Source of the DNA: CAYWTS01 sp964461265 | GTDB taxonomy: Bacteria > Bacteroidota > Ignavibacteria > Tepidaquicellales > OLB5 | Direction of reading: 5' to 3' | DNA length: 64,000 nucleotides | Assembly: GCA_964461265.1 (NCBI GenBank) | Contig: CAYWTS010000009.1 | Location: 1 to 64,000 of the forward strand | In this document: in pieces, positions 7,688 through 15,624 of the stretch | Position numbering within the stretch: the stretch's first letter is position 1 | Layout of the letters: each line of letters opens with the position of its first letter | Made by a program: the position numbers and the translations under genes | The notes under the pieces: model-generated | Databases searched by the model: none | The model's input: only the letters and a program-made list of their open reading frames with translations | What the model was told of the DNA's origin: nothing

Positions 7688-9550
7688 ATGAATCAGGGGT
7701 CTTACAAAACCAGCCTTGTGCTGTTGCTCCTGATCTTCAGTATCTGCAGCACACAGGCACAAAACGGTTGGTATCAGCAGTATTCAGGTACCGGGGACAA
7801 CCTGAATAGCGTTCACTTTTTGAATACCAATACCGGGTATATGCTGGGCAATAATCTTATTTTGAAAACTGTTAATGGAGGGAATAACTGGTACATCTCC
7901 ACTAATTCATTGGGAGGGATGTTCATTTTCTTTCTCAACACAATGACAGGATTTATTGCCGGCGGAACAATTCACAGAACAGATGATGGCGGATATACCT
8001 GGATTGACTTAGGTTTATATAATATGAGAACAGTTTTTTTCAATGATGCATTGACAGGTTATGCTGCAGGTACTTATAGTGAAATCAGGAAAACCACGGA
8101 TGGAGGATTTACCTGGAGAGAATTAATTGTTCCTGTACCATATGGTATTTTTAATCACATTTTCTTTATCAATTCAGAAACCGGTTTTGCCGTAGGCGGA
8201 AAAATGAATGCACCTCTTGAGGGTGTAGTTATTCGAACATCTAATTCGGGTGATGACTGGGAATATATACTTACATATACTAATGATGTCGAATTCCGTT
8301 CCATCGATTTCCCGAATGCTACTACCGGCTATCTTGTGGGTTCATTCGAGTATGGTTCATCTGGTGTGATTTTTAAATCAATGGATGCAGGTAAAACCTG
8401 GGTTCAGCAGGGCGTCACCAATAAAGACTTGATGGGGGTCGATTTCGTAACTCCCGATATTGGTTATGCTGTGGGCGAATCCGGAATGATTATCAAAACA
8501 ATTAATGGTGGCGTAATCTGGAATTCACAAGCATCGGGTACTCAAAATGATTTAAAATCCGTAAGTTTTGTTAATTCCAACATCGGATATGTTGCCGGGG
8601 CATCGGGTTCTATTCATAAAACCGTTAACGGAGGTACATCGGGTCCTCCCTTTGCTGTTTCGGGCAGGGTAATATTTAATGATAACCAGCAGCCCGTACC
8701 AAAAGGGTGGGTGAAAGCGGTTAAATATGATTATAATACAGGCAGGATAATTAGAGTTGATACTGCTCGTATTGAATCGAACGGTACTTACATACTCCGG
8801 AACGTAACAGTCGATACTTTAGATTTTATGACATACCAGGATGACGAAGAACCGGATTATTTACTAACCGAAAGGTATGTTCCTACATACTATGGAAATA
8901 CTATTTACTGGATGAATGCCAACAGGCTTTATGTAAATCAGAATTTCAACAATATTAACTTCAGTGTTCCGCGGATAGATTCTACTGAAAGTATTTTACA
9001 TATTGGCGGAGGTGTATATAACGGACAAACCTTTGGCGGTTTGCCGGGCGGTTATGTTTATGCAAAGATCGGTGAGGTTTATAAGGGCTATTCAAGAACG
9101 AATACAAACGGACTCTACCAGATAAATTCACTGCCAGCAGCTACATATACAATGATAGCTGACAGAATGGGTTACTACCCGGGGACAAAAACAGTTATAT
9201 TATCGAATTACAGTAAAGATACAATAAACTTTTACCTTGGTCCCAGATACCCCATTGGTATACAAAATTCAAATTCTGAAATACCAAAAGATTTTTCACT
9301 TCATCAGAATTATCCTAATCCGTTTAACCCGGTAACGAACATTGCTTTCAGCATACCGGAAGAAACAAACGTCAGGCTTACCGTTTACGATGTAATTGGC
9401 CGTGAGATTACAGTTTTAATAGACCAAAGGCTTAAGCCAGGAAGTTACCGGATTGACTGGAATGCAGAGCATTATACTAGCGGAATGTATTTTTACAGGA
9501 TGCAAACTGATAAATATACAGATACAAAGAAGATGGTTTTAGTTAAGTAA
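7688..9550 (+). CDS. Secreted Ycf48-like beta-propeller protein with T9SS sorting domain
   Basis: A 620-residue protein with a signal peptide ending near SICSTQAQ. Residues 30-320 hold about seven repeats of the Ycf48/BNR type (T.DGG.TW, with alternating F.....GY..G). Residues 330-520 form two beta-sandwich modules resembling carboxypeptidase regulatory domains. The last 80 residues are a type A T9SS sorting domain: QNYPNPFNPVTNI, then YDVIGREI, then SGMYFYRM and a terminal KKMVLVK. It is predicted to be exported by T9SS and anchored or released outside the cell. Strong AGGAGG ribosome-binding site; a terminator follows. Confidence 0.85.
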   Translation: MNQGSYKTSLVLLLLIFSICSTQAQNGWYQQYSGTGDNLNSVHFLNTNTGYMLGNNLILKTVNGGNNWYISTNSLGGMFIFFLNTMTGFIAGGTIHRTDDGGYTWIDLGLYNMRTVFFNDALTGYAAGTYSEIRKTTDGGFTWRELIVPVPYGIFNHIFFINSETGFAVGGKMNAPLEGVVIRTSNSGDDWEYILTYTNDVEFRSIDFPNATTGYLVGSFEYGSSGVIFKSMDAGKTWVQQGVTNKDLMGVDFVTPDIGYAVGESGMIIKTINGGVIWNSQASGTQNDLKSVSFVNSNIGYVAGASGSIHKTVNGGTSGPPFAVSGRVIFNDNQQPVPKGWVKAVKYDYNTGRIIRVDTARIESNGTYILRNVTVDTLDFMTYQDDEEPDYLLTERYVPTYYGNTIYWMNANRLYVNQNFNNINFSVPRIDSTESILHIGGGVYNGQTFGGLPGGYVYAKIGEVYKGYSRTNTNGLYQINSLPAATYTMIADRMGYYPGTKTVILSNYSKDTINFYLGPRYPIGIQNSNSEIPKDFSLHQNYPNPFNPVTNIAFSIPEETNVRLTVYDVIGREITVLIDQRLKPGSYRIDWNAEHYTSGMYFYRMQTDKYTDTKKMVLVK

Positions 9551-9598
9551 TTCTCCATCCTTATCCTCCTTAATTAATCCGCTGCTTGGCGGATACAG

Positions 9599-9632
9599 CT
9601 GCCGCTTAAGTTCTCAGAGCGGCAGTTTTTTT
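9599..9632 (+). terminator. Rho-independent terminator
   Basis: CTGCCGCT (9599-9606) pairs perfectly with AGCGGCAG (9618-9625) around an 11 nt loop and is followed directly by seven T. It ends the transcript of the 620-residue cargo gene. Confidence 0.85.
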
Positions 9633-9660
9633 ATAAAATTATTGCACAAGGAGATCTAAA

Positions 9661-9885
9661 ATGAAATAATTATTTATCATTTTATCTTTTTAAACTGTTC
9701 TTTTTCTGAATCCGTTTGGTTCATTTGCAGAAAATAAACATAGAGGTAAAACTCAGACAATCTTTATCAGTTTCGTGTGTGCTGATTATACCTATGTTCG
9801 GGTACTGATAGACGGTGTATGGTGGATTATTGTATATGATGATGGCGGCAATATAATTGATAAATATATTGACCCTAATCAGTAA
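9661..9885 (+). pseudogene. Small secreted protein gene with two in-frame TAA codons
   Basis: AAGGAG precedes the ATG at 9661. The frame to 9885 encodes a signal peptide and a short mature protein but contains TAA at codon 3 (9667-9669) and codon 11 (9691-9693). Ignoring the stops it reads MK-stop-LFIILSF-stop-TVLFLNPFGSFA, then about 50 residues rich in Val, Ile, Tyr and Trp (DGVWWIIVYDDGG). Each stop is one substitution from a fitting codon (AAA Lys, TTA Leu). The 225 bp frame is otherwise open. Best read as a recently inactivated gene; sequence error at two sites is less likely. Function unknown. Confidence 0.6.
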
Positions 9886-10007
9886 CATTATTTACAGCAG
9901 ATTAAAAAAACATAATTTATGAAATGAGGTGGCACATGACATAAATGAAAAAATAAATTTCTGTTGTATCTAAAACATTTAAAAAATTTAAACTTAGGAG
10001 AACTAAA

Positions 10008-10371
10008 ATGAAAGCATTAAAAAAATTAGCATCTACAATCATATTAATAGTGATTGTGACAACACTTGCTGTTTACTTTTCTTATTTTTACAACATATGC
10101 TGGAAATAATAATGTAAACAGTACGTCTACAACTTGCTCGATGACATTCAGGGTAATCCCGGCACAGGTAACTAAAATACATCTTTATAGGGTTAGTGAT
10201 AATTATTATTTAGGTTACTGCACAACTGATGGAACCGGTTATTGCCCTTCGAATTGTTGTACTTTTACTGAAGGTGTAGAATACAGGGCAGTACCTGAGT
10301 GCGGATTGTGGCCTGACGGATTCCACTTTATTGCATGTGTACAACCATATTTAACTGTATATTGTGATTAA
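10008..10371 (+). pseudogene. Small cysteine-rich secreted protein with a frameshift in its signal peptide
   Basis: TAGGAG lies just upstream of ATG 10008, which starts MKALKKLASTIILIVIVTTL. The frame is lost at about 10077-10080 (TTTT). Removing one T joins it to FLIFTTYAGNNN and a 90-residue mature part that runs to the stop at 10371. The mature part has about ten Cys (TTCSM, LGYCTTDG, GYCPSNCCTF, PECG, ACVQ, VYCD), which fits a small disulfide-rich secreted protein. A single-base insertion, either real or a sequencing error, explains the break. A TTG start at 10066 would leave a shorter but still hydrophobic signal. No family recognised. Confidence 0.55.
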
Positions 10372-10785
10372 ACTAATAGGAAATAATTATTATTAATTAT
10401 GAATTTGATGAAGGTATCTAACTGAAGTATATTTCTTAAAGTCAGTGCTGTCGTCTAAAAAATTTTGTAATTTAGCTAAATATTGAAAAACATATTTGTT
10501 TTTGATAAAATTTATTAGAAATTTTTAGAACTCTAAATACAACCCCCTGCACCCCCCTTTCACAAAGGGGGGTAAAAATATGGGGTATATCAGTGTTTAT
10601 CCATTTTTTCTGTGTTATCAGTGTGCTATCATTCTTGGTTTTTGGACAGATGTGTCTTAAAGTTAATTTTCATTAGTGATTATACATTGACAGAAGGACA
10701 AAATTTTAGTAATATTTATAGTAAATACTTATTTAATTCCTTTTTAATAAAAATGTTTTAACTTAATTCATAATAAATAATTAAA
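10372..10785. other. AT-rich intergenic stretch with one GC palindrome
   Basis: No coding frame of substance. The only clear structure is CCCCCCTTT-CAC-AAAGGGGGG at 10552-10572, a perfect 9 bp hairpin. It could end transcription of the upstream small genes but has no T-run. The rest is low-complexity AT-rich sequence leading to the ATG at 10786. Confidence 0.5.
10552..10572. terminator. GC-rich hairpin, possible terminator
   Basis: CCCCCCTTT pairs with AAAGGGGGG around CAC. It is followed by TAAAAATAT, not a clean T-run. Very stable; it may act as a terminator or be a dispersed palindromic repeat. Confidence 0.4.
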
Positions 10786-12469
10786 ATGAAAATATTATTA
10801 TTAAGTATTTTTTATCTTTTTTTTATAATTCGCTTTTTTCACAGGTTACACAAAGTTGGGTAGCGAAGTTTAATGGACGCGGTAATACCGGTGATGTGAT
10901 TAACGCAATGACATTAGACCGCTTTGGTTATATTTATGTCACAGGGGAATCTGAATGGGGCGGTAATAATGCACAGGATTACCTGACAATTAAATACAGC
11001 CCTGGAGGGGATTCTTTATGGGTTAATAGATATAATGGAAGTAACTATTATAATGGTAATCCCGATAGGGCTTTCGCAATTTGTACAGATTATAATGCAA
11101 ATGTTTACGTTACGGGATACAGTCAAAATGATACAGTTAATTTTTATGCTTGTACAACAATAAAATACAGTTCTACAGGTGTACAGAATTGGGTTGTAAG
11201 ATATAATGGTCATGCTAATTTTGGGGCAAGCGGTTTTTCAATAGCTGTCGATTCTTTAGGCTATATTTATATAAGCGGGATATCTTCAACTTCATCTTTA
11301 TACGACTTTTATGCTTTGACATTTAAATTAAATGCATGGGGTGTTTTACAATGGGCAAAAATCTACAGTCCGCAACCTGGAATCGGTGCAAATTACGGGA
11401 AAGTACTAAAATTAGACAAGCAAGGGAACATATATATTGCCGGCTACAGTATGCCGCCAAATGGAAATTATGATATAATACTACTGAAATACTCAAATTC
11501 AGGAACGGAGTTATGGACACGAAGATATAATGTGTCTCCAAACCGTAACGCTTATGCCTATGATTTGGCAGTGGATGATTCAGGAAACTCGTATGTTGCA
11601 GGAACCACGAAAGATGAAAACGGTTTTTCTCATATCAGGACGTTAAAATATAATACTGACGGTGCATTGCAATGTCTGTGTCTTACATAGGACAAGCGAA
11701 TCTAGTAGATATTGCAAGTGCAATAGTACTGGATACAAATGGGAATATTTATGTAGCCGGCTATACTATGCTTGCTGATACTACAACCGACCTTGTAGTT
11801 GTAAAATATAACAACAATGGTATTCAGCAGTGGGCATCAACATGTAACGGGAATTTAAATAAATGTGACAAGGCAAATGATATATCACTAGATAAATACG
11901 GCGATGTTTATGCTTCTGGCATATGCAATGGAAGTAAAATTACGTTAATGAATTCGGACTTTCTTACGGTAAAATTCAATAGTGCCGGAGTTTTACAATG
12001 GGCAAAAGAATTTGACGGTACAGCACATGAATCGGACGTAGCAAATACAATCGTTGTAGATACAAACCTGAATGTATATTCTGCAGGATATGGAATTTTT
12101 AATTCTATATCTGCTGCGGATTACCTAACAATAAAATACTCACAAACTATAGGTATAAAACCTATTAGTAATAGTTTTCCTCAAAAATTCGAACTTAATC
12201 AGAATTATCCTAATCCGTTTAACCCTGTTACAAATATAGAATTCACTATACCAAAGAAATCGAATGTTCAAATAGAAATATTTAATGTTCTTGGTATGAA
12301 GGTTGCAGTACTTGTAAATGAAACATTAAATCCGGGTACTTATAGAACAGTCTGGGATGCAGGTAATTTTGCTTCGGGTGTTTATTTTTATAAAATTATT
12401 GCGAATGAAGTTGCTGTGTTCGGAAGCGGCCATTATGTTAATACAAAGAAAATGGTGCTATTAAGATAA
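10786..12469 (+). pseudogene. Secreted SBBP-repeat beta-propeller with T9SS sorting domain, two frameshifts
   Basis: The gene is in three frames. ATG 10786 starts MKILLLSIFYLFF, and one missing T in the T8 run (10817-10824) breaks the signal peptide; with nine T it continues YNSLFSQ-VTQSW. The body holds seven or more repeats of the SBBP type (VD..GN.YV.GY, then T.KY...G...W...Y). A second break at 11673-11674 is repaired by one G, giving LQWSVSYIG, which fits the repeat. The end is a T9SS sorting domain with QNYPNPFNPVTNI and KKMVLLR. Restored length is about 561 aa. Both breaks are single-base deletions, so decay, phase variation at the T-run, or sequence error are all possible. Confidence 0.7.
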
Positions 12470-12480
12470 TTTTTGATTAA

Positions 12481-12613
12481 AAGGGGTTGTCTCAAAAGGT
12501 AATTTTCTTGCCAAAAATCTGTAACCGCAACCTTTATGGTTGCGAAAATGCAAGAAAATTACAACGCAGACATAAAGTCTGCGGTTACAAAGACACTTTT
12601 GAGACAATCCCTT
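12481..12613. repeat. 133 bp structured inverted-repeat element, copy 1
   Basis: Outer ends AAGGGGTTGTCTCAAAAG and CTTTTGAGACAATCCCTT are 17/18 complementary. Inside, GTAATTTTCTTGC (12499-12511) pairs perfectly with GCAAGAAAATTAC (12550-12562), and two further hairpins lie within: CGCAACC-TTTAT-GGTTGCG, and CGCAGAC-ATAAA-GTCTGCG. There is no coding capacity. It begins 11 bp after a T9SS cargo stop codon. A second copy lies at 47299-47428. It looks like a MITE or other non-autonomous element that may also serve as a transcript end. Confidence 0.75.
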
Positions 12614-12729
12614 ATATTTTAATTAACTAAAGGATGAAAAACAAATTAAAAAAGTAAATCAAAAGAATTCATAAATCAACTTGCTTATATTATAAAAATT
12701 AAGGAAACAATTTAATAAAATATTATCAC

Positions 12730-13111
12730 GTGAAGAAAAGGGAATACATACATAAAAAGTAACAATCAGAAAGGTAAACCAAAATGGGCAGCAAGTTGTA
12801 TACTATACTCTGATTACATAAATCCAGTCTGGGAAGTTCCAAGTTACAGAGTTAATGAATTAAAGAGAATTTGGAATAAACTTGAGGTTGTTTTTTATTC
12901 AACTTTTAACACCGGATTCAGGATATAGAGGTACAATTATAAAAGGAGAAAATGAACAATGGTATTGTTACAGAGGGATTGTTATTCGCAAAAAAATAGT
13001 ATTTGTGAAATGAGAGAGGATAAATACGGGGAATTCGAATGTAAAATACTCAACACCGCACCTGCTGATGTATTAAAAGAGGTGTGTGAGTGGTTGAATG
13101 AAAGAAGCTGA
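12730..13111 (+). pseudogene. Remnant of a small protein gene with about three frameshifts
   Basis: Successive open pieces join if single bases are corrected in an A-run (12754-12758), a T6 run (12891-12896) and an AAA (13008-13010). The result is a protein of about 127 residues, including KPKWAASCILYSDYINPVWE, then GTIIKGENEQWYCYRGIVI, then APADVLKEVCEWLNERS. The proposed GTG start at 12730 lacks a ribosome-binding site and is a guess. I recognise no family. It lies between the inverted-repeat element and the oppC-like gene, in a zone of decay. Confidence 0.4.
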
Positions 13112-13204
13112 TATTTATTCTATATGCTTTATTTTTTGTTTCATTATATTTAGAAATTTCTGAAAACTTTTTTTAAACGTCAATATCTAATCCTTATTAC
13201 TCCA

Positions 13205-13228
13205 AACAAGGGGTTACAACCCCTTGTT
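13205..13228. repeat. Palindrome AACAAGGGGTT-AC-AACCCCTTGTT, copy 1
   Basis: Perfect 11 bp inverted repeat. A near-identical palindrome lies at 27571-27600. TTTTT follows after six bases, so it could terminate transcription, but there is no intact gene just upstream. The remaining sequence from 13112 to 13341 shows nothing else. Confidence 0.55.
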
Positions 13229-13341
13229 CAAAAGTTTTTACTCTGGGCACTCTGTAAATAATTCTTGAAATTAGTGTGTTTTATTTATCATTACTTTTCT
13301 TAATTTATACATCTTTCTGATTTCTGCACTTTTTCTCTTCT

Positions 13342-13372
13342 TTGAAACTCATATCATTAACAGGTATATTTG
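13342..13372 (+). promoter_or_regulatory. Promoter of the oppC-like gene (TTG-N20-TATATTTG)
   Basis: TTG at 13342-13344 and TATATTTG at 13365-13372, 20 bp apart. The -7 box ends eight bases before the ATG, so the leader is at most a few bases. Probably the main promoter for the following dprA-rpoN-hslVU genes. Confidence 0.55.
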
Positions 13373-13380
13373 CCTAATTT

Positions 13381-14466
13381 ATGACGGATTTACAATATTT
13401 TGAGGATAAAGATAAGTTTACTGAACAGGAGAAGTCACGAGCAGCTAAGAGCTTATGGTATTATTCATGGATACGGTTTAAACGTAACCGCCTTGCGATG
13501 GCTGGACTTTTTTTAATCGGATTCTTAATACTTGTTGCTTTGATTGCAGGTTTAATTTCACCTTATGACCCGATTGACCAGACACTTGAATATGCAACAA
13601 AACCAATAGGTTTTAGAGGTAATGTAATAGTTAAAAAAGCTGCAGATGGCGTCGATTTTATCCCGGTACAAAATATAGTTTTAGTCAGTAAAGATTCCGT
13701 TATATACACCGATTTCAACGGTCAAAAAGCCTCAGTGTTACGCAGTGAACTTGACGGCATAGATGAAAGTGACTGGCATAAGTATCCTAAGTATTTGCTT
13801 GGAACAGACCGTTACGGTAGAGATATATTAAGCAGACTGATTTATGGAAGCCGCATAAGTCTTTCGGTTGGAATGATATCTGAAAGTATTTCAATTTTCA
13901 TCGGCGTATTGCTTGGAGCGTTAGCAGGATATTTCAGAGGTAAAGTAGATGCACCTATAATGTGGCTGATAAATGTGATTTGGGCATTTCCATCAATACT
14001 TTTTATTATTGCTTTATCGGTTGTTCTTGGTAAAGGTTTTTGGCAGTCATTTGTTGCGATAGGATTAACGGGATGGGTTGATATTGCAAGAATTGTACGC
14101 GGCCAGTTTTTTTCTTTAAGAGAAACTGAATACGTTGAAGCAACACGTGCTTTAGGTTATAAACCAACGAGGATTATTTTTAAACATATTTTACCAAATT
14201 CTATTGGACCTATAATTGTTACAGGAACAGCAGGTTTAGCAACAGCAATAATTTTTGAAGCGAGCTTAAGTTTTTTGGGATTAGGTGTCCAGCCACCCAC
14301 ACCAAGCTGGGGGCAAATGGTTTTTGACGGGTATAAATATATTGTTGCAGGAACTAATTGGGGATTGGCTGTTTTTCCCTCAATTGCTATAATGTTAACT
14401 GTATTTTCAGTAAATCTTGTGGGTGATGGTTTAAGAGATGCATTGGATCCTAAAATGAAACGATAA
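13381..14466 (+). CDS. ABC transporter permease, DppC/OppC family
   Basis: Inner-membrane permease of a peptide/nickel-type ABC importer, 361 aa. It has the N-terminal OppC-N segment (WIRFKRNRLAMAGLFLIGFL), a periplasmic insert at residues 65-140, and the BPD_transp_1 domain with the GTDRYGRDILSRLIYG hallmark around residue 142. The EAA loop VEATRALGYKPTRIIFKHILPN lies around residue 250. The partner permease, ATPases and binding protein are not in the window. It is one base from dprA. Confidence 0.88.
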   Translation: MTDLQYFEDKDKFTEQEKSRAAKSLWYYSWIRFKRNRLAMAGLFLIGFLILVALIAGLISPYDPIDQTLEYATKPIGFRGNVIVKKAADGVDFIPVQNIVLVSKDSVIYTDFNGQKASVLRSELDGIDESDWHKYPKYLLGTDRYGRDILSRLIYGSRISLSVGMISESISIFIGVLLGALAGYFRGKVDAPIMWLINVIWAFPSILFIIALSVVLGKGFWQSFVAIGLTGWVDIARIVRGQFFSLRETEYVEATRALGYKPTRIIFKHILPNSIGPIIVTGTAGLATAIIFEASLSFLGLGVQPPTPSWGQMVFDGYKYIVAGTNWGLAVFPSIAIMLTVFSVNLVGDGLRDALDPKMKR

Positions 14467-14467
14467 A

Positions 14468-15616
14468 ATGGATAATTTTCGTTACTTATATTATCTGAAT
14501 TGTATCGAAGGTCTGGGACCGGTAAGGATTCGCAAACTGCTTGATGCATTTAGCAATGCACAGAATGTTTTCGAATCAAGTTCATCTGAAATTGAACGTA
14601 TAGACGGTTTCAGCAGGAAAACAGCTTCAGCAATATTAAGGTCAAAACATGATTTCCCCTTATTTGAGAAGAAATTATCTTTGTTGATTAAAAAGCTCGA
14701 AAAAATTAATGCCTATGTTCTTTTATTCAATCATGACGATTACCCCGAGTTGCTGAAACATATTTATGACCCCCCTTTGTTTATATTTTGTAAGGGCACT
14801 AATAAGTACGGGTCATTAAAAAATAGTATTGCTATAGTTGGGACAAGGCGTCCGACTGATTATGGCAAACATGTTGCAGAAAAATTCGCTTTTGAATTTG
14901 CACAGATGGGATTTAACATTGTAAGCGGTTTTGCAAGAGGTGTCGATACGATAGTTCATAATACGGTCATTTCCGGAAAGAATTCAGATGGAATAACAAC
15001 AGCGGTTCTTGGCTGCGGGATAGATATTATTTATCCGCCTGAAAACAGAAAGCTTTACGAGAAAATAGTTTCCAGGGGCATATTACTGACCGAATATGAA
15101 CCCGGTACAAAGCCGGATGCGGTTAATTTTCCGAAACGAAACAGGATTATAAGCGGTATGTCGCTCGGTGTTATTATCATCGAAAGCGGGATAGATGGCG
15201 GTGCGTTGATAACAGCGAGGTGTGCACTTGACCAGTCACGTGAAGTGTTTGCAGTTCCCGGTTTTGTTACTTCAAAGTTAAGTGCCGGGACTAACAGCCT
15301 TATCAAAAACGGACAGGCAAAGCTAGTTGAAAATGTCGGGGATATTCTTGATGAACTAAATAATAAGATCAGCGGCATAAGCATAAGCAGAGGAAAGTTA
15401 AAAAAGGATGAGGATTTAAAAAATAAAGCTGCTGATTTAAGGGGAAATGAAAGACTTATTTATGAATATCTTAATACAACAAATGATGCTGTCCATATCG
15501 ATGATATATCCGAGAAAACAGGTTTAAATATATCGGATTGTCTTGTTACATTATTAAATCTTGAATTTAAAAATTATGTTAAACAGTTACCCGGCAAACG
15601 TTTTATTCCATTATAA
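14468..15616 (+). CDS. dprA: DNA processing protein DprA
   Basis: Loads RecA on incoming single-stranded DNA during natural transformation. Residues 1-65 hold a helix-hairpin-helix region (IEGLGPVRIRKLLDAF); the Rossmann-like DprA domain follows, with IAIVGTRRPTDYG near residue 120, SGFARGVDTIVH, and GGALITA near residue 240. A C-terminal winged-helix (DLA-like) domain spans about 320-382. Length of 382 aa is typical. It starts one base after the permease stop, so translation is probably coupled. Confidence 0.93.
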   Translation: MDNFRYLYYLNCIEGLGPVRIRKLLDAFSNAQNVFESSSSEIERIDGFSRKTASAILRSKHDFPLFEKKLSLLIKKLEKINAYVLLFNHDDYPELLKHIYDPPLFIFCKGTNKYGSLKNSIAIVGTRRPTDYGKHVAEKFAFEFAQMGFNIVSGFARGVDTIVHNTVISGKNSDGITTAVLGCGIDIIYPPENRKLYEKIVSRGILLTEYEPGTKPDAVNFPKRNRIISGMSLGVIIIESGIDGGALITARCALDQSREVFAVPGFVTSKLSAGTNSLIKNGQAKLVENVGDILDELNNKISGISISRGKLKKDEDLKNKAADLRGNERLIYEYLNTTNDAVHIDDISEKTGLNISDCLVTLLNLEFKNYVKQLPGKRFIPL

Positions 15617-15624
15617 AGATTGTT

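Noticed and set aside
9661..9885. Recoding of TAA (readthrough or selenocysteine-like) in the small secreted gene
   Set aside because: Selenocysteine uses TGA, and TAA ends nearly all genes here, including highly conserved ones. Decay is simpler.
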